64,000 bases of DNA, from contig JAJZJW010000009.1 in NCBI GenBank assembly GCA_021809845.1, forward strand, positions 1 to 64,000, written 5' to 3'. Both the position numbers and the translations under genes were made by a program. The notes beneath the pieces were generated by a model. It saw only the letters and a program-made list of their open reading frames with translations. It was not told where the DNA came from and did no database searches. Positions 1-8,590 of this stretch are shown here, one piece after another (within the stretch, counting starts at the first letter, position 1; the number at the start of each line of letters is the position of its first letter). The stretch is from a bacterium. Lineage in GTDB: Bacteria; SZUA-79; Acidulodesulfobacterales; Acidulodesulfobacteraceae.

Positions 1-209
1 CTTCAATTTTATTCATTTCATTCATAGTTATTATTATACTGGTCAAATTTTAAAAAATCAATTTAAGAAAAGCTAATCGCGTCATACGGCGATAAGTATT
101 CATTTAATTCTTTTTTATAGCTTCTCCGTATAGGTATAAATTTGGAGTGTTCAAGGGTTTGGTTGGTATAATGAATTGCGTGCAGACATTGAAATTTTAA
201 ATGTTGCCG

Positions 210-588
210 CTATAAATATTCCTTTTTACTTTTATAAGCTCTTGATAATTTCTGATCTTCAAATATAGATACGAATTTTCTTATTATTTCTTTTATTTTA
301 TTAATTATGTTTCTTCTGTCTTTAAGTCTGGGTTCTTCGTTTAATACAGTAATTATGTCGTCGCCTATAGGCTTCCTGTCGGAATAGACGTAATTATCGA
401 TAATCGGCAAAGCTGAATTCCATATATGTTTCTAAAGACGATTTTAATTTCATTATATCACTGAATAATTTCACGAATTTAATCTTATCGGCTTCGCTTT
501 TTAAATTATCTACATCGCCTATAGTTGGGATAAATTTTTTTAATTCCTCGACTTTATCTTTAAATTTATCTCTTTGCTTTTCGTTTTG
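210..588 (-). pseudogene. Broken C-terminal remnant of a type I restriction R subunit (HsdR-like)
   Basis: Two overlapping minus-strand frames make one plausible protein. The first is open from 588 to a stop at 394-396 and carries a helical stretch with KFVKLFSDIMKLKSSL and ETYMEF. The second, in the neighbouring frame from about 410 to 210, carries EEPRLKDRRNIINKI. Both segments resemble, in order, the helical C-terminus of EcoR124-type HsdR proteins (an FxxLFRxxLRLKNxL helix, then SPxLRxKKxLI). A stop at 589-591 closes the frame upstream and there is no start codon or ribosome site. I read it as a frameshifted gene end with no upstream domains left. The family assignment is from memory of the C-terminal motif and is moderate to weak. 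Confidence 0.35.
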
Positions 589-640
589 TTAAGTTATCAA
601 CTTTTATTATTTTATTATTTTTTAGGATGAGTATATGTTT

Positions 641-1174
641 TTAAAACCTCATCATCGCTTCTAACTTTATACCGTTCAGGACATAAACATAAACTGCGTT
701 GCTGTTATAAGCCTGCGCTCTGCCTATTATCCTGTATCCGTAATAATTTGCGCTTGCCTTGCCGTATTGCCTCGTTTCGGCTATTACATTATTTATAACA
801 GGTTTTATGCCGTTTGGCAAGTTATTCCACCCCGCCATATTCGTGTTTTTAACCTGCGAAATATTACCGCCGCATATCTTGTAATTTTCTATCGCCCAAT
901 AAGCCGGTTTAGGAAAACCATGCGTTTGCCTTATTATGCTTATTAGTTTACAACCGGACATTGTCGTAGTTATCGGTATTGCATTATAGGTATAAGCTCC
1001 GTGGGTATAAATATAAGGACTGCAGGAACTATATGTCCGCATAGCTAATTTGTTAAAGTTAGAATCGGATTTATTATAAGGAATGTTAAAAATGCCGAAA
1101 GAAAAGGCTTTATTTGCAGAAGAAAGAGAAAAGACAATAAATGCAAATAAGAATATTTTTAATTTAATTTTCAT
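641..1174 (-). CDS. Secreted protein of unknown function
   Basis: 177 residues. The N-terminus has lysines at 2, 4 and 6, a hydrophobic stretch (about 7-20) and a small-residue region near 'SSANKAFS', which is a Sec signal peptide with cleavage around residue 25. The mature part is rich in Tyr, Asn and Ile and contains three or four cysteines (SSCSPY, SGCKL, KICGG) that could form disulfides in the periplasm. I do not recognise a family. It stands alone between a broken HsdR-like gene and a zinc-ribbon protein, with AT-rich spacers on both sides, so no operon partner suggests a role. The signal peptide is clear; the function is unknown. Confidence 0.6.
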   Translation of the reverse strand: MKIKLKIFLFAFIVFSLSSANKAFSFGIFNIPYNKSDSNFNKLAMRTYSSCSPYIYTHGAYTYNAIPITTTMSGCKLISIIRQTHGFPKPAYWAIENYKICGGNISQVKNTNMAGWNNLPNGIKPVINNVIAETRQYGKASANYYGYRIIGRAQAYNSNAVYVYVLNGIKLEAMMRF

Positions 1175-1328
1175 TTTTTATATCTATATATTATATTGCT
1201 ATTTGTTATTTATAGTAGAGAGGAGTTACTTTTGCCTGTTTCAAAAGAAAACGGGGCATGTCCCTAATTTCCTAATTTCCTATAATCGTGCAACACAACT
1301 ATTTATTGCTATAAAAATATGAGCTATT

Positions 1329-1856
1329 TTATAACTCTCTTTTCCAATAAACTCTTAAGAGTAGGTCTCTTTCTGAGAATGAATAATCTATATCGCCCTT
1401 GTAGGCTTTTTCTATATTTTTTCCTATTCTTTGGGCAAGATCTTCGCTTGTGGTATATATTGTTATAACTTTTTTTTTATCATCTTCTTCAATCTTTTCT
1501 ACCTTTTCCAGTGGGTCTATGTAATCGGCCCTTTCTATGGTATTTTTTATGAGATTTAAAATCTCGTCTTTATGTTCAAATAGAAAACCGCCGCTTAACT
1601 CTACAACACCATTGTAAAATTTTGTTTCTATTTTTAAACATGCCGGACAAATTACATAATTTATTTCTTCTTTCTTCTTCAGCATAGAATTATAAAGTTC
1701 ATTATCGTGGACCCATCTTTTATTATGATAAATATTGTGACATTTTTTACATACCGACATATCTTTGTACGATAGCGCATTCTTATAAGAATCAGATTCG
1801 TCAGTTGCCTCATGTTTTTTGATGTTAGTCGGATTCCATTTTTTCGTGTCATACAT
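1329..1856 (-). CDS. BCAM0308-like zinc-ribbon protein
   Basis: 175 residues. Two CxxC knuckles, CKKCHNIYH (about 36-44) and CPACLK (about 72-77), form a zinc ribbon of NMD3-like type. The region after it (DPLEKVEKIEEDDKKKVITIYTTSEDLAQRIGK, given here only as a landmark near residue 120) and the basic C-terminus match the small bacterial BCAM0308 family, whose function is unknown. A clear AAAGGAG ribosome site precedes the ATG. The start lies about 30 bases from a near-palindrome that could be an operator. It is a single-gene unit. Family membership is fairly sure; the biochemical role is not known. Confidence 0.65.
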   Translation of the reverse strand: MYDTKKWNPTNIKKHEATDESDSYKNALSYKDMSVCKKCHNIYHNKRWVHDNELYNSMLKKKEEINYVICPACLKIETKFYNGVVELSGGFLFEHKDEILNLIKNTIERADYIDPLEKVEKIEEDDKKKVITIYTTSEDLAQRIGKNIEKAYKGDIDYSFSERDLLLRVYWKREL

Positions 1857-1888
1857 TATATGCGTCTCCTTTTTTAAATATTTAAATT

Positions 1889-1911
1889 AATAACGGCGTT
1901 ATGCTGTTATT
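1889..1911. promoter_or_regulatory. Near-palindrome upstream of the BCAM0308-like gene
   Basis: A 23-bp imperfect palindrome with arms AATAACGGC and GCTGTTATT lies 33-55 bases upstream of the ATG at 1856. Its place between a probable core promoter and the ribosome site fits a repressor operator. No other copy was seen. The rest of 1857-2219 shows nothing else that I can support. Confidence 0.3.
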
Positions 1912-2219
1912 ATATCATATGTTTATTATATCATAGTTTATATTATATAAAATTGTTTCAAACGTTTAGTTTATTTTATTTACTCATACCCATTGTTATC
2001 CTTATTTCTGTGGCATTAAAAAGCATATTAATATTTTTGGTTCTGCTCTTATTATCGTCACCGAATGTAAAATGTAAAAAAAGCAATCTTATGAGTTTTA
2101 ACATGTAAGCGAGAAAAGAGGTCGAATTTAGAAAAGAAGTTAAATTTATAGAAAAAGATTTAAGAAAGGTTTGTAAATTAAGAGTACGGGCTGCGCCGAG
2201 CGAAAAGTCTTATAAAATA

Positions 2220-2296
2220 TGGTCGGGACGGCGGGATTTGAACCCACGACCCCCTGCTCCCGAAGCAGGTACGCTACCGGACTGCGCCACGTCCCG
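2220..2296 (-). tRNA. tRNA-Pro (anticodon CGG)
   Basis: The minus strand folds into a full cloverleaf. The 7-bp acceptor stem pairs CGGGACG with CGTCCCG. The anticodon arm is CCTGC-TTCGGGA-GCAGG with CGG at 34-36, and the T-loop is GGTTCAAAT. The discriminator is A and the CCA end is encoded (2222-2220). It reads CCG codons. The spacer 2297-2598 after it shows nothing supportable. Confidence 0.95.
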
Positions 2297-2598
2297 AAAT
2301 ACAACAAGAATGACCTACATATACATATTGTAATATATCTGATTAATATAATAGAGCAATAATAATACAACTATATTTGTTAAAAATCTAATAAATAATT
2401 AATTAAATAAGTGCCAAAATATCAAAATAAACATAAATAAAAATCAAAGGTCTGCTCTTCATCTCTCCTTTAAAAATGAGAGGATTTAGCAATTTGTTCT
2501 TAAATAATCGGAATCAAATTAAAACATTAAAGATGAATTGTTTATTATTTTATTGTAAAATAAAAATATATAAGCAACTGAAATCTTATTATTTTATT

Positions 2599-3249
2599 TT
2601 ACACCCTTTTTCTCATTTCATTTATTGTTTCGGAATAATTTTCCGTGTCAAATATGCCTGAGCCGCTCACAAATATATCACATCCTGAATTAGAAGCTTC
2701 TGCAATGTTAGAAACTTTAATTCCGCCGTCTATTTCAATAATAGTTTCAAGTTCAATTTCATTAATCATTCTAAATAATTTTTCAGCCTTAAATAAAGAT
2801 GCATAAATAAATTCTTGTCCGCTAAAACCGGGGTTAACGGACATTATTAAAACAATATCAACATAGTCAAGAATATTCTCCAACACAGAAACAGGAGTAG
2901 AAGGGTTAATTGCAACACTCGGACTTGCTTCTAATTCTCTTATTCGTTCGACTGTTCTGTTTAAATGTATACAAGCTTCCTGATGAATTGTGAGTATATC
3001 CGCTCCAGCTTTAATAAAATCTTCGATATATCTTTCCGGTTTGTCAATCATAAGATGAACATCCAAAGGCAAAGACGTTTTTTCATTTACAGCTTCAATA
3101 AAATTCCAGCCAGCGGTGATGTTGGGAACAAAAATACCGTCCATTATATCTATATGAATCAAATCAGCTCCTGCTTCTTCTATTAATTCTATTTCCCTTG
3201 ATAGATTCAGCAAATCGCCTGAAAGAATTGATGGTGCAATCTGTTTCAA
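2599..3249 (-). CDS. rpe: Ribulose-phosphate 3-epimerase
   Basis: 216 residues, normal family length. It interconverts D-ribulose 5-phosphate and D-xylulose 5-phosphate in the cytosolic pentose phosphate pathway. A (beta/alpha)8 barrel is recognisable from its metal and catalytic motifs in order: APSILSGD at the N-terminus, HIDIMDGIFVPN (metal ligand His and catalytic Asp), LDVHLMI, MSVNPGFSGQ, IEIDGGI (second catalytic Asp) and the phosphate-binding VSGSGIF. It starts at ATG, and its upstream spacer is filled with tandem repeats. The nearest upstream gene in the same direction is htpX, about 500 bases away, so rpe probably has its own promoter. Confidence 0.95.
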   Translation of the reverse strand: MKQIAPSILSGDLLNLSREIELIEEAGADLIHIDIMDGIFVPNITAGWNFIEAVNEKTSLPLDVHLMIDKPERYIEDFIKAGADILTIHQEACIHLNRTVERIRELEASPSVAINPSTPVSVLENILDYVDIVLIMSVNPGFSGQEFIYASLFKAEKLFRMINEIELETIIEIDGGIKVSNIAEASNSGCDIFVSGSGIFDTENYSETINEMRKRV

Positions 3250-3271
3250 AATAGCCTCTTATTTATTAATA

Positions 3272-3369
3272 ACAAAATAATAAAAATAATAAAATAAAAA
3301 ACAATTAACTAAAAATAATAAAATAAAAAACAATTAACTAAAAATAATAAAATAAAAAACAATTAACTA
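3272..3369. repeat. 29-bp AT-rich tandem repeat, three copies
   Basis: A unit of about 29 bases (AATAATAAAATAAAAAACAA followed by TTAACTAAA) is repeated three times with essentially no change, just upstream of rpe. The block may separate the rpe promoter from upstream sequence. No coding potential. Confidence 0.85.
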
Positions 3370-3512
3370 AGCTATAAACATGTCCAGATAATTTTTATAG
3401 TTTAAAAACATAATGGAACATAATAGCATGTTAATTACACAATAATATATAATATATAATACATAGTGAATATACAGTAAATATACAGTGAAAAATATTC
3501 TACAACATCTAT

Positions 3513-3760
3513 TTGACTAAAGCAAGCAATAAGACAATCGTAAAAATTATTTAACCGGGTTTCTATAACCCGTTATAAGCAACTGCTTGACTAAAGCAAG
3601 CAATAAGACAATCGTAAAAATTATTTAACCGGGTTTCTATAACCCGTTATAAGCAACTGCTTGACTAAAGCAAGCAATAAGACAATGTAAAAATTATTTA
3701 ACCGGGTTTCTATAAGCCGTTATAAGCAACTGCTTGACTAAAGCAAGCAATAAGAAAATC
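3513..3760. repeat. 74-bp hairpin-bearing tandem repeat, about 3.4 copies
   Basis: Units begin at 3513, 3587, 3661 and 3734; the last is partial and runs into the stop codon of htpX. Each unit can form two hairpins: TGCTTG/CAAGCA around a 7-base loop, and CGGGTT/AACCCG around TCTAT. The third unit has a C-to-G change in the second hairpin and a 1-base deletion. Being at the 3' end of htpX, the array would be transcribed as its 3' untranslated region. Confidence 0.9.
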
Positions 3761-4619
3761 ATAAACCTTTTGCCATTTCTTTAAGTCTTGCAATTCTATC
3801 TTCCGTCGCAGGATGAGTGCTGAATAATTTCTTAAAGCCTCCTCCTCTTAACGGATTAACAATAAACATATGCGCAGTTATATTCGCCATTTTACTGTCA
3901 GGCATAGGCTCCGCATTATTTCCCGCTTCAAGTTTATTCAATGCACTCGCAAGAGAAAGTGGGGCTCCGCTTAAATTTGCGCCTCCTTTATCGGCAGCAT
4001 ACTCTCTTTGCCTTGAAATTGCCAATTGAATTAAACTCGCAACTAAAGGGGCTATAATTGCCATAGCTATTAATGCTATAAAATTATCGTCTTTGTCTTC
4101 TCCTCTGCCGCCAAATCCTGTAAACATCGCACCCCATTCAGCCATCATAGCAAGCATGCTTATTGCTCCTGCAACAGTTGCGGCTATTGAACCTATTAAT
4201 ATATCCCTATTTTTCACATGCGTTAATTCATGCCCTAAAACTCCGGATAATTCATCCTTGTTTAAAATTCTCATAATACCTGAAGTAACACAGACAGCCG
4301 CATGCTCAGGATTCCTTCCGGTTGCAAAAGCATTTGGAGTATCTTCCTCTACTATATATACTTTCGGCATCGGCAAATTGCCTTTTTGCGATAAATTTCT
4401 AACAATTGAATATAACACAGGCTGTTCGCTTTCAGTAACAGGGGTTGCATGATACATGGACAAAACCATTTTATCACTGAACCAGTATGTGCCCATATTC
4501 ATAACCGCTGCAAAAATAAGAGCAACAATCATCCCCGTCTCGCCTCCAAGGAGACCGCCGGCAACAATTAAAAGAATTGTCAATAACAACATTAAAATAA
4601 AAGTTTTAAAATAATTCAT
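3759..4619 (-). CDS. htpX: Membrane metalloprotease HtpX
   Basis: 286 residues from the ATG at 4619; a GTG at 4631 would add four residues, but MNYFKTF is the usual family N-terminus. HtpX is a zinc endopeptidase of the inner membrane (family M48) that degrades misfolded membrane proteins. Two hydrophobic segments lie at about 7-24 and 29-47, the zinc motif HELTH at 130-134, then two further hydrophobic segments (about 142-165 and 180-200), and a third ligand region around REYAADKGG. The C-terminus has the typical STHPATEDRIARL. The neighbours scpB and rpe are unrelated. The stop codon lies inside the 74-bp repeat array, so copy-number changes could alter the last residues. Confidence 0.95.
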   Translation of the reverse strand: MNYFKTFILMLLLTILLIVAGGLLGGETGMIVALIFAAVMNMGTYWFSDKMVLSMYHATPVTESEQPVLYSIVRNLSQKGNLPMPKVYIVEEDTPNAFATGRNPEHAAVCVTSGIMRILNKDELSGVLGHELTHVKNRDILIGSIAATVAGAISMLAMMAEWGAMFTGFGGRGEDKDDNFIALIAMAIIAPLVASLIQLAISRQREYAADKGGANLSGAPLSLASALNKLEAGNNAEPMPDSKMANITAHMFIVNPLRGGGFKKLFSTHPATEDRIARLKEMAKGL

Positions 4620-4861
4620 CTTTAAAATCACCGCCCAATATAAAAAATATTTATAAAATTAATAAACTAATCTTAAATATTATATCACAAAATTTTTTTA
4701 ACAGGTAATTTTTTGGCTTTTATTAGCAGCTTATTATTTTATAGCGATTGCGAAACCGGTTCAAATTTTATAGGTAAAATTTTTCAGCGAGAAAGAATAG
4801 CTTAATTTTAATGCGCAGTTTGTGTAAATATTATATAATTAATTATATTAATTATATAATA

Positions 4862-4929
4862 TTAGTATTTCTGTTAGTATTTCTGTTAGTATTTCTGTTA
4901 GTATTTCTGTTAGTATTTCTGTTAGTATT
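4862..4929. repeat. 12-bp minisatellite, about 5.5 copies
   Basis: The unit TTAGTATTTCTG is repeated five to six times without change, about 15 bases downstream of the scpB stop. The remaining part of the spacer 4632-4945 is AT-rich and shows nothing else. Confidence 0.9.
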
Positions 4930-4945
4930 TATGATTTTTAAAAAG

Positions 4946-5638
4946 TTAAAATAAAGAACTCTGCACTTCATTTAAATTTTTATCACTTACATATTTGCTA
5001 TTGCCGTTATTATTGTTGTCATCATTAGCATTATCTGCTTTTATATTTGCATTATTATTCTTTAACGCAAATAAATCGTTCATATCTTTTTCGGCGGGAA
5101 GTTCGTCCAAACTTTTAAGATTAAACACCTCTAAAAAAAAATTGGTCGTTTTATACATTAGCGGTTTTCCTAATACATCTTTTTTTCCTGCAATTCTTAT
5201 AAGATTTTTATCCAGCAGAAATCTGATAACATTACTTGAATCAACACCTCTTATCTGTTCTATTTCGCTTCGTATAACAGGCTGCTTATAAGCAATAATC
5301 GCTAAAGTTTCCAGCTGAACTTTTGTAAATTTTTGAAGTTTCACAGCCAAAAAATCAGAAATGACCATATAATGTTCCGCTTTAGTCTTAAAACTCAGAT
5401 ATCCGCCGTTTTCAGACAGATATATTCCGTGACTTCTTTTTTCGTTAAATTCTGTTTTGATAAAATCAACAGCCTCTTTAATCTTTTTTTTGATTATTAA
5501 AGAATCTTGCTGCCCGTCATATTGTTTTGCTATTAAAATTTCGAAAAGCTTAGAATAAGGAACAGGCTCTCCCGATGTAAAAATTATAGCTTCGACCGCG
5601 GATTGAAGTTCACTTATATCGGATAAATATTCTGCCAT
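4946..5638 (-). CDS. scpB: Segregation and condensation protein B
   Basis: 230 residues. ScpB binds the kleisin ScpA and, with SMC, forms the bacterial condensin that compacts and segregates the chromosome. Two winged-helix domains are visible: AVEAIIFTSGEPVPYSKL at the start, and a second around KPVIRSEIEQIRGVDSSNVI with the family hallmark GKPLMYKTT. The tail from about residue 190 is Asn/Asp-rich low complexity (a run of DDNNNNGN), which fits the microsatellite insertions elsewhere in the window. scpA is not adjacent, which is unusual because scpA and scpB often lie together. Confidence 0.93.
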   Translation of the reverse strand: MAEYLSDISELQSAVEAIIFTSGEPVPYSKLFEILIAKQYDGQQDSLIIKKKIKEAVDFIKTEFNEKRSHGIYLSENGGYLSFKTKAEHYMVISDFLAVKLQKFTKVQLETLAIIAYKQPVIRSEIEQIRGVDSSNVIRFLLDKNLIRIAGKKDVLGKPLMYKTTNFFLEVFNLKSLDELPAEKDMNDLFALKNNNANIKADNANDDNNNNGNSKYVSDKNLNEVQSSLF

Positions 5639-5732
5639 AATTAAAAATTTTTTACTTTATATTACTTTATTACCTTATTATTTATTAGTCGAAAGGCGGT
5701 CGTTGACATTATATTATAAGTTTATCTATTTA

Positions 5733-7463
5733 TTATGCGCAGCAGCTAAGTTTGCCGACATCTTTAGTAAATGTTTGGGCTGCTAGCTTAAGCCCTTCCG
5801 CCATAGTAGGATAAACCCCTATCTCTTCACCTATTGCATCAATTGTATAACTATTTTGAATATAAACGCTAGCCTGCTGGATGCTTTCGCATGAGTTATG
5901 CGAAAGCATATGTATTCCCAGTATTTTGTTAGTTTTTTTGTCCGCTATCATCTTTATCAAACCTTCAGTTTTAAAAATAGCCTGAGCTTTAGGAACATAT
6001 TTAACCGGAAAAACAACCTTTGTGATTTCATAACCTTCTTTTATAGCTATTTCTTCCGTAAGTCCTACCGATGAAAATTCAGGATCGGTAAAAATTGTAT
6101 GGGCTACGCTTGAATAGTTTACTTTCAAATGATTTTCATTAAGTAAATTGTAAGAAGCTATTTTTCCGTCATACGCTGCTGTCGTAACTAAAGGCATTTT
6201 ACCTGTAACATTGCCGCATGCATATATATTCTTATTGGTAGTCATAAGTTCATCGTTTACTTTAATAAAACCGTTTTTATCGGTTTCAACTTCGGCTATA
6301 TCAAGATTTAAATCCGCCGTATTTCCAATAATGCCAGTTGCCATTAAAAATTCATCAAAATTAATAGTTTTTAAACCTTCTTTCGTTTCAATTTCAGCAT
6401 ATTTTTTGTTATTTTCTTTATAAAGACGCTTTATGTAAGAATTAAGTAAAAACTCAACGCCTTCTTTTTTTAATATATCTAAAAGTTCTTCCGACAATTC
6501 AGGCTCTTCATTTAATAAAATTCTGCCTGATCTCCCGACAATTATAACTTTAGAACCAAATCTGCTAAACATTTGCGCAAATTCAAGTCCCATTGCTCTT
6601 GTTCCTAATATTAAAAGAGTCTTTGGCAAATAATTAATATTTAAAATTTCTTCATTGGTAATATATCCAACATCTTTTAGTCCGTTAATATTAATTATCT
6701 GATTGGTTGAACCGGTTGCAATAATAAATTTGCCTGAAGTAATTTTAAAAGGCTCAATATTTTTATCATTGGGAATAACTTCTACGGAATTTTTAGATGA
6801 AAACCTCCCTGTTCCTTCAATAAATGTAATATCTGGATATCCTTCCAATACATTGTAGTATTTCATCTGACGCAAACTATTAAGAAGTTCGGTTTTCTTG
6901 CTAATAAGCTCTTTTATATCAATTGCAATCTGTTTTGTTTCAATCCCTTTAAATTTATTGTTAATCGGCTCATAATAAATCCTTGCAGCCTCCAGAAGAT
7001 GTTTTGAGGGAACGCATCCTCTATTTAAGCAGGTTCCTCCGATAATCCAATTTTCAATAACGCAAACCTTTTTATACTTTTCGGCAAATTTAATAGCGGT
7101 AGAAAATGCGGCGGAGCCGCCGCCTATAATTATTAAATCATAATCGTAATTATAAGCTTGATTAATTTGATTATTTTCATCAGGTTTATTAGTTGCATCA
7201 TTATTTAATTTATTTGAAATTTTTAATTTATCGCCTTCAGAAAGATATAAAAATGTATGTGCTAATGGTCTATATCCTGCATTTTCTATATTTTTCCTTA
7301 TATCTTCAACTTTCAATTCATCCTGAGCCAGAATTATACTTTCGCCTTTAGTCAATGATGTATTGACTTCTAAAACCCCTTTTACCTTATTTATAGCTTT
7401 ATCTACTGATGTTACGCAGTGCTCGCAAGTCATACCCTCAACATTGATTTTTATCTTTTTCAC
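5733..7463 (-). CDS. merA: Mercuric reductase with N-terminal metal-binding domain
   Basis: 576 residues, starting at a GTG preceded by AAAGG. MerA uses NADPH and FAD to reduce Hg(II) to volatile Hg(0) in the cytosol. Residues 1-68 are an HMA domain with the metal-binding Cys13 and Cys16 (GMTCEHC). A linker of about 35 residues leads to the flavoprotein: the FAD-binding GGG at 114-116, the redox pair Cys145/Cys150 in GTCLNRGCVPSK, an NAD(P) domain, and the dimerisation domain. The C-terminus ends LSCCA with the vicinal cysteine pair that hands Hg(II) to the partner active site. All four cysteine sites are present, so it should be active. No merR, merT or merP lies nearby, but a MerR-type promoter is found upstream and a related single HMA protein is encoded at 38.8 kb. 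Confidence 0.93.
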   Translation of the reverse strand: MKKIKINVEGMTCEHCVTSVDKAINKVKGVLEVNTSLTKGESIILAQDELKVEDIRKNIENAGYRPLAHTFLYLSEGDKLKISNKLNNDATNKPDENNQINQAYNYDYDLIIIGGGSAAFSTAIKFAEKYKKVCVIENWIIGGTCLNRGCVPSKHLLEAARIYYEPINNKFKGIETKQIAIDIKELISKKTELLNSLRQMKYYNVLEGYPDITFIEGTGRFSSKNSVEVIPNDKNIEPFKITSGKFIIATGSTNQIININGLKDVGYITNEEILNINYLPKTLLILGTRAMGLEFAQMFSRFGSKVIIVGRSGRILLNEEPELSEELLDILKKEGVEFLLNSYIKRLYKENNKKYAEIETKEGLKTINFDEFLMATGIIGNTADLNLDIAEVETDKNGFIKVNDELMTTNKNIYACGNVTGKMPLVTTAAYDGKIASYNLLNENHLKVNYSSVAHTIFTDPEFSSVGLTEEIAIKEGYEITKVVFPVKYVPKAQAIFKTEGLIKMIADKKTNKILGIHMLSHNSCESIQQASVYIQNSYTIDAIGEEIGVYPTMAEGLKLAAQTFTKDVGKLSCCA

Positions 7464-7567
7464 ACATTTTCCTTTTAGTTATTTTATGAGTTATTTTATT
7501 AGTTATTTTATTTACTTTTTTATTTATTTATAATTTTGATTTCAATTTAAAATTCATATTATTTTAT

Positions 7568-7599
7568 ATTTTACACCTTATACCTCGGTATAAGGTCAA
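7568..7599 (-). promoter_or_regulatory. MerR-type promoter/operator of merA
   Basis: On the minus strand a -35 TTGACC (7599-7594) and a -10 TAAAAT (7573-7568) are 20 bp apart. The spacer holds a perfect inverted repeat, ACCTTATACC and GGTATAAGGT, separated by 2 bases (7575-7596). An over-long 19-20 bp spacer occupied by a dyad is the hallmark of promoters activated by MerR-family regulators. Transcription would start about 100 bases before merA. The regulator gene is not in the window. Confidence 0.75.
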
Positions 7600-7746
7600 G
7601 CTTTTTTAATATAAAAAATATTTTAAAATATTAATAAGATTTAAAATAAAAAAATGACTTGATACTATACTTACCTATCTTAACTATATATGATATAAAT
7701 TAAAACATAAAAATCAAGAGTTAATATTTAATTATTTTATATTATT

Positions 7747-8505
7747 TTATTTTGAATAAAGCCCTACTTTTAATGAGTCGAACCAGTTCAGGAAATTATT
7801 AACCATATCTTTACCTTTAAAAATTAGGCCATGCTGGGGGGCGATTGTCTCGATATCCAGTTTCGATACCCTTTCTATCCATGCTTTTTTTGCTTCCATT
7901 GAACCCATAAACCTTTGATGAAACCACTCCATATATTTTATATGGTCATTAAAATTGTTAACAAAAATATTTCTTCCTTTTTTTGTTTTTAAATCTTCTT
8001 TAGGCATCAATCCTGCGCCTATATCCCCGGAAAATAAAATTTTGGAAATAGGGTCGTAAAGATTTAAGTGACCTGGAGAATGAAGATAATGGGCGGGGAT
8101 AATTTCAAAAGAATAATCTTTAGTCATGTTAAATTTCATGCCGTTATCTTCAATCATAATCATATTGCTCGGCTGAACGCCGTAGTGGGTAATAAATGTA
8201 GACCATATCCTGTCAATAATGACTTTGGCATCCGTTATAGAAATCCATAAAGCCAAAGATGAATTAACGTCCGGGTCCTGATGGGAACAAAAAAAATATT
8301 TAACATCAGACATTCTTATTTCGCCGGCTAAAGAGGAAGAAACTGCGGAAAACATCTCTATTCCGCCCGGGTCTAAAACGCATCCGACTTTATCATGAAC
8401 AACTAAATATTGATTTGTATCTATTATATATTCCGGTCTATCGGTATCTTTACCAATATATAAAAATTTGTGATTATCATCTTCATATAATGTTTCAGTG
8501 ATCAT
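7747..8505 (-). CDS. Oxygen-binding di-iron protein (ODP), metallo-beta-lactamase fold
   Basis: 252 residues. The fold is that of the di-iron domain of flavodiiron proteins, without the flavodoxin domain. Metal ligands visible in order are His75, Asp77 and Asp79 (SHQDPD), His146 (LHSPGH), Asp161 (FSGDIG) and His225 (PQHG). The HxDxD form instead of HxExD is typical of stand-alone ODP proteins. In Treponema denticola such a protein sits beside a soluble chemoreceptor and senses O2/iron for chemotaxis. The gene here lies 85 bases downstream of a soluble chemoreceptor gene in the same direction, giving the same pairing. An O2 sensor role is therefore likely; an enzymatic O2 or NO reductase role is less likely without a flavodoxin domain. 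Confidence 0.8.
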   Translation of the reverse strand: MITETLYEDDNHKFLYIGKDTDRPEYIIDTNQYLVVHDKVGCVLDPGGIEMFSAVSSSLAGEIRMSDVKYFFCSHQDPDVNSSLALWISITDAKVIIDRIWSTFITHYGVQPSNMIMIEDNGMKFNMTKDYSFEIIPAHYLHSPGHLNLYDPISKILFSGDIGAGLMPKEDLKTKKGRNIFVNNFNDHIKYMEWFHQRFMGSMEAKKAWIERVSKLDIETIAPQHGLIFKGKDMVNNFLNWFDSLKVGLYSK

Positions 8506-8590
8506 CTGGAATCTCCTAAATTATAATCAAAATATTATAATTCTTAATATTATATAAAATTAATATCTTTTTATTAAGTTATTTAGAGTA

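Noticed and set aside
1-25. A possible gene start on the minus strand (ATG at 25, running off the left edge)
   Set aside because: Only eight codons are visible and no ribosome site precedes them.
2146-2370. A coding frame over the tRNA-Pro gene
   Set aside because: The tRNA fold explains the sequence; the frame is incidental. The same holds for frames over tRNA-Gly.
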